DNA of 64,000 nt from Dichetophora obliterata (Eukaryota > Arthropoda > Insecta > Diptera > Sciomyzidae): NCBI GenBank assembly GCA_963920525.1, contig OY986439.1, forward strand, positions 209,921,406-209,985,405, read 5' to 3'. The position numbers were made by a program, and so were the translations under genes. The notes under the pieces are model-generated. The model was given only the letters and a program-made list of their open reading frames with translations. It was not told the origin of the DNA and did not search any database. Shown piece by piece: positions 22,401 through 33,360 of this stretch (positions are counted from its first letter, which is position 1; each line of letters begins with the position of its first letter).

Positions 22401-25400
22401 AAAGTTTTTTGACACTGGGGTGGACCCTAAAAATTTGTTTTTTTTTGCTTTATACTCTTTGTGTATATGCTGGCAGCATTAAAGGGTCACTGATTTCGAA
22501 TCTTATGTTGGAATGTTAAAAGTTTTTTGATACTAGGGTAGACCCTTAAAAATTGTTTTTTTATACTCTTTGTATATGTGCTGGCACTTTATTAAGAGGT
22601 AAGAGGTCGCTGATTTCGAACTTGCTGTAAGAATTTCAAAAATTTTTAACACTAGGGTGGACCCTAAAAATGGGTTTTGTGGGTTTATAGTCTTTGTAGA
22701 AGCAATGGTCGCTAATTTCAAATCTGATGTTAGAATTTTTTGACACTAGGGTGGACCCTATAAATGTGTTTTTTGCTTTATACTCTTTGTGTATGTGTTG
22801 GCAGTATTAAAGGGTCACTATTTTCGAATTTTATGTTAAAATGCAAAACATTTTTTGATACTAGGGTGGGTGGACCCTTAAAAAAGTGTTTTTTTATACT
22901 CTTTGTTTATGTGCTGGTACTATTAAGGGGTCACTGATTTCGAACCTGATGTAAGAATTTCAAACATTTTTTGACACTAGGGTGGACCCTAAAAATCTGT
23001 TTTGCGGCTTTATATTCTTTGTAGATGCACTGGTCGCTGATTTCGAATCTGATGTTAGAATTTAAAAAAGTTTTTTACAATAGAGTGGACCTTCAAAATG
23101 GGTTTTGTGGCTTTATACTCTTTACAGATGGACTGGTTGGTGATTTCGAATCTGATTTTAGAATTCCAAAAAGTTTTTTGACACTAGGGTGGACCCCTAA
23201 AAATAGGTTATGTGGCTTTATACTCTTTGTAGATGCACTGGGCGCTGACTTCGAATCTGATGTTAGAATTTCAACACTAGTGGACCCTAAAATGTGTTTT
23301 TTGCTTTATACTCGTTGTATTTGTGCTGACGGTATTAAAAAATCACTGATTTCGAATCGTATTTTAGAACGTAAAAAATTTTTTGATGCTAGGGTGGACC
23401 CTTAAAAAGTGTTTTTTATGCTCTTTGTTTATGTGCTGGTACTATTAAGGGGTCGTTGATTTCAAACCTGCTGTAAAAATTTAAAAAATTTCACTCTAGG
23501 GTGGACCCCTAAAGATGGGTTTTGTGGCTTTATACTCTTTGTAGATGCACTGGGCGCTGATTTTGAATCTGATGTAAGAATTTCAAAAATTTTTTGACAC
23601 CAGGGTGAACCCTAAAAATCTATTTTTTTGCTTTATACCCTATGTGAATGTGCTGGCAGTATTAAAGGGTCACTGATTTTGAATCTTATGTTAGCATGTA
23701 AAAAATTTTTATACTAGGGATGACCGTTAAAAAGTGTTTTGATACTCTTTGTATGTTTGCTGGCACTATTAAGGGGTCGCTGATTTCGAACCTGATGTAA
23801 GAATTTCAAAAGATTTTTTGACACTAGGGTGGACCCTAAAAATCTGTTTTGTGGCTTTATAGTCTTTGATGCACTGGTCGCTGGTTTCGAATCTGATTTA
23901 GAATTTCAAAAAGTTTTTTGACACTAAGGTGGACCCCTTAAAATAGGTTTTGTGGCTTTATACTCTTGGTAAATGCACTGGTCGCTGATTTCGAATCTGA
24001 TGTTGGAACTTAAAAAAGTTTTGACACTAGGGTGGACCCTAAAAATGTCTTTTTTGCTTTATATTCATTGTGTATGTGCTGGCACTATTAAAAAATCACT
24101 AATTTAAAAATTATGAGAAAAAATATAAAAATATACAGATTCTACTTTGAATAACATTTGGAGTTAAAAAAACTAACGTAAGGAACTTCTTTCCTGATGG
24201 AGGTCACCCGATCGCAGCACTTTTTTTGAAGAAACTCAGCAAAACGGGGTGTTAGAAGATTTGCTTTGAATAAAAAAATAAAAATTCTTGAATTGATGGA
24301 ATGAAAAATATTCAAAGCAGTTTTTTAAGAGAAAACAATAGCAATTTTTATTTTAGAGAACTTGTTTAAAATTAAGTCACTTTAAGACCACTTTTTAGTT
24401 ATATTTGCCTTATTTTTGGAGACCAAAAAGTTTGATCGCCTCCGATTTTGCCTAAATTTTCGGAATTCAACCTACTTATGAAATAAAAACGCTAAATTGA
24501 GTAAAAACATTTTAAATTTTTTTTTAAAGTTTTTACATTCAACATTAAAATTTGGTCAAAATGGAGGAAAAATTGATATTGCGTAACTTTTGAAAAATCA
24601 TAGATTCAGGTACTATTACAGCTATAAAAAACACCTTTTTTACTAATTTTTTTTTACCAAGTATTATTAATTTTAATGATTCGAGTGTTATACATAATGA
24701 AGAATTATTCATGAGAAAATAAAAAATTTTTTTTTTCTCAGTTGTTGTTAACTTTCTACAGGGCGTTGAAGTTAGCGTGTTTAAAAAATTCTTGCAATTG
24801 GCTTCTCATCTCCAGTATTTACAAAGCATCTGAAAGTAAAAAATCAAAGTATATTCTTGAGTTAAGGGTTGTTGTTGAGCACTCAACCTACGCAAATAAA
24901 AAAAATAAAAAAAAATAAAAAATAAAAAAATGGATTGCGTTGAAACAAAAATGCACAAAAACCCCTTTTTTTGCCGAAACCTTCAGCCATAAAAAAAATA
25001 TAAAAGTTTTTTGGCTTTTTATAAGTCAAGTGCTTAACAGAGTCTATAAGGATCACAATGAATCAAGATTCATCGAAATCGATCAAGTTAAACTCCAGAT
25101 ATCTTAGAAGCCGATTCGAAAAACCTTGTATCGAGAAAAACGCGATTAAAGATTTAAAGGTTCTTGAATATCACGCGATATACGAATATAATATTTGTGA
25201 TAACTTTTTTCTATTTGTTATTTTTTTCTAAAATTTTGTACACGTATTCTTAAGACCTTACAGAACCATATTTTAACGAAAAAAATACATTTTAAATTTT
25301 TTGCACACTGTAATAGTACCTTAAACAAGGCTAACTCCATTTTCACTTTGGAGGTATTTTTGAATAGACAATAAAAAGTAATTGTTGAAAAACTATAAAA

Positions 25401-27652
25401 TTTTTCTAAGTGGAGGTCAAATTAAGGTCAAATATCAAAAATCTGCATATCACGAGATTTTGATCTTGTTTGAAAAAACTGCATATGCCACTAAATTCTA
25501 CGGAAGAAAATCAAGTTAACGTGTTTCGGCATTTTTTTGTGTCTTTTTAAAAGTTGAAAATTTGCCTACAGTGTTATCAAAACGATTAAGCAATTTGTTT
25601 CAAAAGCATTTTCATCCCGTCTGACAATGCAGCAATACAACTCACACACTGTTAAACATACAGCAACAACAACAATAATTGACACATTAACATACCAAGA
25701 TAATTTTAATAGGGTAAACAAGGAAATCCTTGGCATGCGCTAGCATTTTTTTTTAATTGCCACAAAGATGTAAGTTAGTGGAACAGCAACCAGAGCGGGT
25801 GGCGTGGCTGCTAGCAAGACGCATACGACACACTTTTAGCATTTAAATTATGCTGGCCACGCAGCACAAAAGTGGTTTTCCTTGGATTTACAGTGGCTAA
25901 CTAGGCTTTTTTTCAAATATTTTTTTTTTGTATTTCTGCATAAAGCCAGGAAAACAACAATTTCTGGTGCGAAACAGGAAGCTTTATGAAGTTGTTCTGC
26001 TTGTTGCTTTGAAAGATATAAACGTATAAATTTGGCGCCTAAATGATGCAGAAATATAATTTGCGTAGCTTAAGTGAAATATATAATATTAATGCCGCGC
26101 AATACAGCGTTTAAGTCATCGTTACAAATTAAAAATAAATTTATATTCCATTTTATGTGCATATGCCAGTTTTTACGATTAGTTGTGGGTTTTTGCAATA
26201 GTATTCAAAATTGCAACATAATTGTCTTTGTTTGCCATATTGAGAAAATAAAGATACATTGTAAAATAGGTAAACAACTAATCACAATGACTTATTGCAA
26301 ATGATGAATTTGTTTCTTTTTATAAATGAACTGTCTAAATAGCAGTGCTTAATATGTGTTTGTCATCAAAAACAAAGATTTGAAAAAAAAATTTGCATTA
26401 TATGGAAAATTATTTCAATACAAACAAAAGACTTAAGAAACGAACTTACTACATATTTCGTTTCATTTGAAGAGACATTTGTTTTTAACAAAATTGACGC
26501 TTTACTCAAAAGTGCTTTGAATTTGAGTTTCACAAATCACAACAACAAAAATTACAAATTACAACACCACATACTTATCACCTACAAGCACCGATTAAAC
26601 TACTTAAAACAGCTATTAAATATAGCATTTTTAGTCAAAACAAAAATTTCACTGTTTAGATCCATATATTTAGCAAACAACAAAATATTGTGCCACAAAA
26701 GCAACAGCAACAAAATTTTATTATATTAAAAATGTTAAAAAGAACTGCTACTGTTTGACACACACACACACATTTCTTTATGGCTTGAACAAAATATGTG
26801 GCAAAAATTGACTTAAGCAAAAATTTTTATAATGCGAAACATTTTCATTGTAAATGCAATATTGTAAATAGACTGCAGCAACAGCTTAAAACGCAACAAA
26901 CAATTAAATCATAATTAGTGACAACAATTAAAGCAGTCTTCTAACAGTATTTCACTTCTTACAATTTCAGCTCTGATGCGCGCAAACAAGCACCATATCA
27001 GCAACAACAATATGCAATTGATCCATACGTGCCAAACGAACCATCAACACCTGCTGCTGTCGCCACGCTACAGTTGGCAGCCGGAGGCGTGCAATATTTG
27101 TCTAGCAATAATTTGCGTGAACTCACAAACAGCGTAGGCTATGAAAGAAGACCAGCTCTCGAATATGGTGTTCCTGATACATCGTCTAGATATGGATCAC
27201 GTCGCCCCAAGCAACAGTCCAATCAACGCGCTTACGCACCGCAACGTTCAGAATCTGGTACTTTAGCGCATCACACAATTCCCTATCCACCCTCGTTTAT
27301 TAGCATCACAACAAGTAAGCCACAGTATTCTGAAGCAGCTCCATCCTTTCACATTCCAACTCAAGCGCCTCCCTTCAATACCTTTGCGCAACCGCTTCCT
27401 GTACCCGATTTTTTTGCACAACGTTTTCCAAAGTCGCTATTGGACTCATATATACCCAGCTGGGTAATACACGAAATGTTACAACAACATCGCCTACAAG
27501 CCAGAGGCAATCAGCTAGCTGCCCCTTATAAGCGTTACTTTAAACGCGCAGCATCCTTGTTGACGCAAAAAAATAAGGCTAAGACTGTGCAGAGCTCGAC
27601 AAAGAAGTCCTTGTCGGATGTTAAGGATGAAGCAATGGTTATGACTGCTTAA
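19411..27652 (+). CDS. Gene A: secreted protein of unknown function (~398 aa, 3 exons)
   Basis: Predicted join: 19411-19413 (ATG only), 20188-20699, 26971-27652. Exon 1 ends in phase 0 at ATG|GTGAGG. Exon 2 opens after TTTCCAG and immediately gives a signal peptide: M, then SRQTAKPLLFLTLV and LTLDLSLA, with likely cleavage after Ala23. Exon 2 ends in phase 2 at GAAG|GTTAGT and joins exon 3 after TACAATTTCAG with the frame kept. The mature protein is rich in Gln, Pro, Tyr, Ser and Arg and has no Cys clusters or transmembrane segment. It has an acidic N-terminal third, a disordered Tyr/Pro/Gln middle (YGSRRPKQQ, PSFHIPTQAPPF), and a basic C-terminus (YKRYFKRAASLLTQKNKAK). I do not recognise the family. 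An extracellular-matrix, cuticle or eggshell role is only a guess from composition. AATAAA at 27795 fits the 3' end. Confidence 0.72.
20046..20071 (-). promoter_or_regulatory. Dispersed bipartite motif, copy 3 (gene A intron 1)
   Basis: Minus-strand reading AAACAAAAGACTTAAG, AAA, CAAACTG, ending 116 bp before exon 2. Confidence 0.6.
20188..20699 (+). CDS. Gene A exon 2 (signal peptide and N-terminal half)
   Basis: Acceptor TTTCCAG at 20181-20187. The frame stays open past the donor (20700) by chance, so the reading beyond 20699 is intronic: its composition shifts to Phe/Leu/Cys-rich. Codes ~170 residues, with Asp/Glu- and Gln-rich segments (EDIENEEEQRLLQQTQQ). Confidence 0.72.
20868..20893 (+). 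promoter_or_regulatory. Dispersed bipartite motif, copy 4 (gene A intron 2)
   Basis: AAACAAAAGACTTAAG, then CCAGAAACTT, 169 bp after the exon 2 donor. The second half-site is diverged. Confidence 0.55.
21590..21660 (+). repeat. Possible tRNA-derived SINE remnant
   Basis: GTCGTAGGTTCGAATC at 21625-21640 is a good tRNA T-arm and B-box sequence, preceded by an anticodon-arm-like CCGTCTTATGA. No stems pair convincingly and the A box is weak. Confidence 0.3.
21870..24090. repeat. ~110-bp satellite array, about 20 units (gene A intron 2)
   Basis: Units are marked by ACTAGGGTGGACCCTAAAAA or variants at about 21882, 21992, 22103, 22203, 22310, 22414, 22533, 22651, 22745, 22860, 22976 and on to 24017. 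Each continues with TTTATACTCTTTGTAGATG, CTGATTTCGAATCTGATG and a TTTCAAAAAGTTTTTTGA spacer. Three sub-types alternate: TTGTGGCTTTATACTC with GCACTGGTCG; TTTTTATACTC with CTATTAAGGGGTCG; TTTGCTTTATACTC with CAGTATTAAAGGGTCAC. This suggests a former higher-order unit of several monomers. Confidence 0.88.
24091..26420. other. Gene A intron 2, non-repeat part
   Basis: 24091-25560 is AT-rich with A-runs (24897-24930) and looks like old repeat debris. 25600-26420 has more unique, mixed-composition sequence. No exon supported. Confidence 0.35.
26422..26448 (+). promoter_or_regulatory. Dispersed bipartite motif, copy 5 (gene A intron 2)
   Basis: AAACAAAAGACTTAAG, AAA, CGAACTTA, ~520 bp before exon 3. 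Confidence 0.6.
26971..27652 (+). CDS. Gene A exon 3 (C-terminal half)
   Basis: Starts after TACAATTTCAG. The first base completes a Ser codon split with exon 2. It codes 226 residues to TAA at 27650. Codon use is GC-richer than the surrounding DNA, supporting real coding sequence. Gln, Pro, Ser and Tyr dominate. Confidence 0.75.
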
Positions 27653-27794
27653 AGCCAGCATAAATTGAGTGATTATGCACAATTTTTTATTTTTTTACTA
27701 TTTATTTACTTCATTCTCATTTCTAGAAATTAAGATTAAATTAAGAGTTTCAGTTGTTTTATATACTTTATGGTATTTAAATTTTATTTTGGCT

Positions 27795-27800
27795 AATAAA
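27795..27800 (+). terminator. Polyadenylation signal of gene A
   Basis: AATAAA, 143 nt past the stop codon. It is the first canonical signal downstream. Confidence 0.6.
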
Positions 27801-27882
27801 GTTATCAAAAAATCAGCAAAAATAGCACAAACTTCATGCAGTCTTATTTTTAAACATTTTCATAACAGTCTTAAAGTCAAAT

Positions 27883-27909
27883 AAACAAAAGACTTAAGAC
27901 ACGAACTCA
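27883..27909 (+). promoter_or_regulatory. Dispersed bipartite motif, copy 6 (downstream of gene A)
   Basis: AAACAAAAGACTTAAG, ACA, CGAACTC, 83 bp after the poly(A) signal. Confidence 0.6.
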
Positions 27910-28169
27910 ACTTTTTTTTAGTTCTTGTCAATATCTTAAATGACAATAACTATATTTTTTTAATAAAGATATACACAAAAAACGTACAGTAAAATATTTA
28001 GATTTCTGTAGCACTTTGTCTTTTTTATAACTTGTTTTGCTGCACCCAAAATAATTAATTAACCTTATAAGAGAATACAATATATGACTACAGAATCTTA
28101 AAAAAAAGTTTAGAGGTTTTTATTTGATTTCTAGCTATATCATGCATTTATTTATTTTTTAAATTTGCC

Positions 28170-28275
28170 TGACCTAGAGCTCAATAAACGATTTTAAGCT
28201 ATCAAACAACTAGAATTTGTATTTAAAATCAAGAATGATCATCATAGAAAATCAGCATAATAAATAACAAGGTCA
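28170..28275 (+). mobile_element. Small MITE, TGACCT...AAGGTCA (copy 1)
   Basis: Begins TGACCTAGAGCTCAATAAAC and ends AATAACAAGGTCA. It is closely similar to both halves of the inverted pair at 58358-58669, but lacks ~40 bp of the interior. No coding capacity. Confidence 0.65.
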
Positions 28276-28439
28276 TATAGAAAACATTGCTTCAATAAAG
28301 TTGTATACAAATAATTTTTTTCTCTCATATTTGAAGAACTACGATATTAAGTACATTTTTCTCATTTTTAAAATTAACTTAATTCATGATTGGCTGAAAG
28401 TTAAGTAATATTATATCTCAACAAGCTGATTACAGTGAT

Positions 28440-28865
28440 GATAAAAAATTGTATATCGAACATGGTCGGAAATAATTACAAAGGTCCTTTAATTCAAAAG
28501 TGGCCGAATACGGTTCGAAGAGTGGCAGTTTTGAAACAAAATGCTACAATCAGCTTTGACTTTGCCAGAACAGTGGTCGAACAAGGACCGTACGGCCAGT
28601 CAAGGGTCAAATATGGTCTAAAAATAATTAAAAAAGCTTTTTCTTCTAAGCAGTGTCCCGAAAAGAGTCGAACAGGATCTAAACATTAATTAAAAAATAG
28701 TTCGTCTCAATAATGAACAAAAAAGGGTCTAAAATGGTCTAACTATGATTTAAATAGTCTTTTCTCCCAAACAGCGGCCAAACACTAGTCTAAGAGTGGC
28801 CGTTTTGAAACAATATTATATCGTCACTTCTACCTTTGAGCTTATGCCAAAACAAAGACATTTAT
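28440..28865. repeat. Dispersed GGTCGAACA-rich repeat (family member 1)
   Basis: Many degenerate GGTCGAACA/GTGGCCG words, ending AGTGGCCGTTTTGAAACA ... TTTGAGCTTATGCCAAAA. The same ending occurs at 45960-46040 and, inverted, in each unit of the 35.5-37.2 kb array. Non-coding. Confidence 0.5.
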
Positions 28866-28871
28866 TTGCAT

Positions 28872-30638
28872 TAATGGCATTATTTATTTATTAATTTATT
28901 TATTTCATCATCAGATCATTCATCAAACATATCTTCAAAATCTTACTGACTACTTAAAGAATTGATTAATCTTGTGTACATTAATAATATTTTACAAATG
29001 AGATAGTTCACATAGAGTTATTTCGTAAACTATTAAAATGTAAAAGTAAAGTGTTCTTAAAAGCACTTCTACTTAAACCAAGATTAAAATCTATATCACG
29101 ACACACTGAGTTTGCCAGTCTTAAACATTGAGTAATAGGTTCATTCATACTATAATTAACTCTATGAAAAGGTTCATAAAATAAATTAGAAGATCTTAGC
29201 GCACGTGAAGGTACGTGAAAGCGAATGTCAGAAAGCAAAATAGAACAATTTATATCCGAGCATAATATATTTCTTACAAACATGATGGCAAAATATTTAC
29301 GACGATTTTCTAAGGATTGAATACCAAGAAGAAGGCTTCTTACATCATATGAAGGCATTTCAATACTCCATCGTAAGCAACTAATTGCAAACCTTGTAAA
29401 ACGTCTTTGAATTCTTTCAATTCTACTTGAAGAGCAAGCGTAAAATGGGTCCCATATTATGCAGCAATATTTTAAAACAGATCTTAGGAAGGAAAAATAT
29501 AAAGTTTTAAAGGAAACAGGATCAGAAAGTTATTTTGCCTAACATACTATTTGCCTTCTACTATGTAGTCTATGTGCCTTGAGAAACGAAGTTTACTGTC
29601 AAGCATAACTCCAAGATCCTTCTTCTCAGTAATTCTTGGCAAAGACATATTTCCAAGTTTATATGAATAAAACAAAACAGAAAAACTACGACTGAAAGTC
29701 AAACATTGGCATTTTGATATGTTTAGCGACAACAAAGTGTTGCTGCACCAAGAAGATAATTGGAACGAATCCCTCTCTAGATTCATACAGACATTATTGT
29801 CTTTTATTGTAGAAAAAATGTTTATGTCATCGGCATACATTAAACACCGAGAAAACTTTACAATATTGGGAATATCGTTTACGAATAACAGAAACAAAAG
29901 AGGCTTCAAATGACTGCCTTGGGGAACCCCTGAAGAGACAGTTATAGCATCTGACATTAAATTATTTATTCAAACGAATTGCGTCTGACCTAAAATGTAT
30001 GATTCAAACTATTTTAGAATACTGGAATGAAATCCAATGGATTCTCGCTTTTTGTAAAGGTAAGTAATGGTGAACTCTGTCGACAGCTTTTGAAAAATCC
30101 GTGAAAATAACATCACATTGATATCCATTTTCAAAGCTGTTTAAGATATATTTAGTAAAATTGCCAAATTTGTAGTTATTGACCTTCCATTAATAAAATC
30201 ATGTTGAAGCAGTGATATAACCTTCTTCATTAAAAAAAAATCAGTCTATTGTAGACCAATTTTTCAAAAAGTTTGGGGATCGCAGATGTTTTACAGATCT
30301 TGAAGTTTGAAACCCCACTTTTTGCACAAGATTTGTGAATCGGAATAATATAAGTGATTTTCCTATCAGCTAAAAATTCACCATTTCTAAGTGATTGGTT
30401 GTAGATTGTGGTCAGAGGAACTGCTAGTATATTTGCACAATTCTTTAAAAGTATTGGTGGAAAACCGCCCATTCCTGGCTGTCGATCACTATTCAATTGC
30501 TTCAGTCCATCTAAAACTTCTATTAAGCTAAGCTCAAGGAATCCTAAATCAATTAAATTACTAAATAAGTTAGTGTAATTACCTGAAATAGTATCAGAAG
30601 AACTGATAGAAAAAATTCAGCGAAAAGGTTGCAAACCT
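28872..30638 (-). pseudogene. Jockey-type LINE fragment, reverse transcriptase remains
   Basis: On the minus strand, three frames separated by shifts carry RT landmarks: an upstream block with KITYIIPIHKSC (30230-30496), the VSSGVPQGS...LLFLLFVNDI block and catalytic YADD (29547-29957), and the C-terminal region ending at 29008. The plus-strand TTTATTTATTAATTTATTTA run at 28872-28906 is the A/T-rich 3' tail. The endonuclease part is missing. At its upstream edge sits the 675-bp inverted-repeat element (30639). It is a dead, 5'-truncated copy that differs clearly in sequence from the LINE at 52.7 kb. Confidence 0.82.
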
Positions 30639-31313
30639 CCCAGTAAAAAAATATGCGATCGCTCCTATGAGGAGCAACAAGGGAGCGCTATATTGCTGTT
30701 TTATTGGATCAAAAAGTGAGCACTTGTGCTCTTGTGCTCCTTTACTGTTTTATAAGATCAATAGGCGAGCAATTAATAAAAAAAAGAACATGTGAGGCAT
30801 GTGCTTTTTAAGAAACTCTAAAACCATTTTCTGTGAAACAAAAAATATTTTAAATGCTCCTTTCATTCGATTCGCGTCGTTTCAACGCCGAGGTCGTGAA
30901 GTGCGACCAGTCAACGATAATTGAGTTTTGTCCATCCGCTGATGTGACTGACGCAATTAAAGTACAATTTTTAAATATAATCAAAAACGATGCCGTTATA
31001 AATCTTACGATTTGGCCAAATAATTTTATCGCCACTTTAGGGTCTTGAGGAGTCTACTTGAGCTATGGAAGCCTAGCTTTCGGAGTAAACCTAAATCCCA
31101 AAAAAAATGTTCCTTTGCTAATCCATTTGGATCATTTATTGATCGCTCGTTTTGAGCTCCTCTGGGATGTTAAAGGGAGCGCTACCCGTCCTAGGACACG
31201 CAATGTTAAAAGAGAACACAAAATACACCTAGCTTGGATCAATAAGGAGCACTCCCCTGCTCCTCAGGGAGCACTCCCAGCTCGCTCATAGGATGATCCA
31301 CTTTTTTACTGGG
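30639..31313. mobile_element. 675-bp non-autonomous element with CCCAGTAAAAAA inverted ends
   Basis: Starts CCCAGTAAAAAAATATGCGA and ends CCACTTTTTTACTGGG, inverted relative to each other. The homology continues inward as CCTATGAG/CTCATAGG and GAGGAGC/GCTCCTC. The interior is GC-richer and full of GGAGC/GCTCC words. A 64-codon frame inside has no recognisable domain. No clear target duplication beyond a possible CT. Its left boundary coincides with the end of the LINE fragment. Confidence 0.65.
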
Positions 31314-31712
31314 CTTTGATTATATTTGATTATTATACAACCATCATGCGTTGTGTCTGCGTTTTCGTGCATTATTTACTTGACTTTTGTTTGGCCACTT
31401 TTCGGCCAAAAATTACTGCGAATGTCTGTTGTACCTCCGCTGAGCGACTCTTTTTGACTGAAGTTACTTCGAATCGACCTTTGGACCCTAGTGTGGCCAC
31501 TGTTCGGTCACGGATCGATCCATGTTATGCTGCTATTCGACCTTAGTTACAAAATGTTATTGTTACTCGGTAAAGCATACGTTCTGAACGACTTAGCTGG
31601 AAAATTTAACTTCAATGAAAATTTTATTGAAGTGGTAAAATTTCTTACGGATAATTTAAAAATGCCCGTTGCTTCGACTCAAAAAACACTCCAAACTTTG
31701 AAAATTTAAAAG
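31314..31712. repeat. Repeat debris with TGTTCGGTC/TTCGGCC words
   Basis: TTTGGCCACTTTTCGGCC, TGTGGCCACTGTTCGGTC and CTATTCGACC place this stretch in the GGTCGAACA family. No gene. Confidence 0.4.
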
Positions 31713-31799
31713 TACGAGGGCCTGTATATTTATACGAGGGCCGTTTGATAATTTAGTGAAAAATGAAACAAGGAATGATTTTTACGGCAAAAATATGTT

Positions 31800-33280
31800 T
31801 TATTTCTCAATATAGTCTCCTTTTAGCTGGATACACTTCATCAAAAGTTCTTCCAATTTTCTTCCAAAATAGACCTCTCACGGTTAGAAATCTTGGAATA
31901 AATTTTAGTACAAGCAAAGTATTACAAAGATTTTTAATTCAAAAAGTATTAAATTTAACACTTCTGAATTGATTACAATAATTTTTAATATATTTTGTTT
32001 TACATTTTAATACAATTCAAATATTACAACAATATTTTATACCGCTGGAATTAATTTGATACTATTGTGATATAATATTTAACTTTTAAGACATGCTGTA
32101 CTATACTTCAATATAATTTTATATTAAATGTTAATACATTTAAAATATTACAACGATATTTTATACCCTCTGCTATCAATTTGATACTATATGTACTATT
32201 ATACCTAATTTTTAATACAAATTCAGTATTTTAAAGTAATATAAATTGAGCATTAAATTTCAATACTTTTTTTATTAAAACTTAATTTCAATATTTTGCC
32301 AGTATTTAATTTTTATACAATTTTGGTGTGGTCATATATGTAAGCGCAAAAGTATTAAAATGTATTCCAAGATTTCTAACCGTGCCATATCTTCAGGTTT
32401 AGAAACAGAAAATTGTCGGAGGGGGCCAAATCTGCAGAATATGCTGGATGAGGAAACAATTCGTACTTGAATTTTTGGAATTTATCCATGAGAACTGGGC
32501 ATGTGTGTACGCGCGCATTGTCTTGATAGAAAAGCACTTTTTTCCTCGTCAAATGGGAACGTTTCTCTTTCACATCGTCGTTGAAACGGTCCAATTTGGT
32601 TACATAGTATTCGCCATTAATCGTTCTTTTTGGTGAAAAGTAATCGATGTAGATTATACCACGTTTATCCCAAAATACAGTCGCCATAAACTTTCCGACC
32701 GTCAGCACCGTCTTCGCCTTCTGCGGAGCATGTTCGATCGGTGAAGTCCACTGTTTCGACTGTTTATTTGTCTCTGGTGTGTAGTGATGGATCCATGTTT
32801 TATCCACGGCTACTTATCGACGGAAAAATCCTTTTTATCTTTGTTCAACATTACCAAACACGCCTTCGATTCAATCACACAAACGCTTTATGGTCGAGTG
32901 TGAGCAAACGCGGCACCCATCTTGCGGATAATTTTTTCATATCCAAATGATTTCACAAAATGTTCCACACCCGTTCGTTTGAGATACCTACGACCTCAAC
33001 AATCTCGCGCACTTTAACTTTGCAATCGGCCAACGCGATATCGTGAATATTAGTGACCATTTGGTGTGGTGACCTTATTTGGGCGTCCAAAACGTTCGGC
33101 GTCACTTGTGCTTGTACGACCGCATCAGAATTAAGCAAACCACTTGTGAATCATTCCTGGTGCAGATCAATGGTGCAGAGTCCTCATAGTATTTATCAAG
33201 CCTTCTTTGGTTTGGCTGATGGGTTTTTTGCGCAAAAAATAATGCTTGATGAGCATATGAAATTCTTCACATTTTTCCAT
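31800..33280 (-). pseudogene. mariner transposase pseudogene (DD34D family)
   Basis: Visible parts, N to C: the start MEKCEEFHMLIKHYFLRKKP (33280 downward); the helix-turn-helix part with DIALADCKVKVREIVEVVGI (near 33000); DKTWIHHYTPETNKQSKQW with the first Asp; FYQDNARVHT with the second; AYSADLAPSDNFLF with the third (all within 32376-32807); and the C-terminal end CIQLKGDYIEK to the stop at 31800-31802. The reading frame is broken in the N-terminal third, part of the C-terminal region appears deleted, and a MITE splits the last segment. All three catalytic aspartates survive, though the Glu of the usual DET motif is Lys. Confidence 0.85.
31879..32384. mobile_element. 506-bp MITE nested in the mariner
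   Basis: CACGGTTAGAAATCTTGGAA at 31879 is repeated inverted at the right end (TTCCAAGATTTCTAACCGTG, ending 32384). The AT-rich interior has two diverged copies of ACAA(C)ATATTTTATACC...TTTGATACTAT. It separates two parts of the same mariner transposase, which proves insertion order. Confidence 0.85.
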
Positions 33281-33360
33281 TTTCGCCAAAATTCACAAGA
33301 TCATCTGCCTTCAATGGCTGCCAAACACAAACTTAGCGTCACAGCAAGCTAAAAATTTGA

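Larger units (their letters stand above)
31733..33360 (-). mobile_element. Degenerate mariner element, minus strand, with a nested MITE
   Basis: The left end TACGAGGGCCGTTTGATAA is a typical mariner terminus. The TACGAGGGCC word is also duplicated 20 bp further out (31713). The transposase runs right to left from an ATG at 33280 (MEKCEEFHMLIKHYFL) to a stop at 31800. A 506-bp element interrupts its C-terminal part. The right terminal repeat was not found, so that end is lost or too diverged. Confidence 0.8.

Noticed and set aside
21870..24090. CRISPR-like regular spacing
   Set aside because: The repeats are long, contiguous satellite monomers without unique spacers, in a eukaryotic genome.
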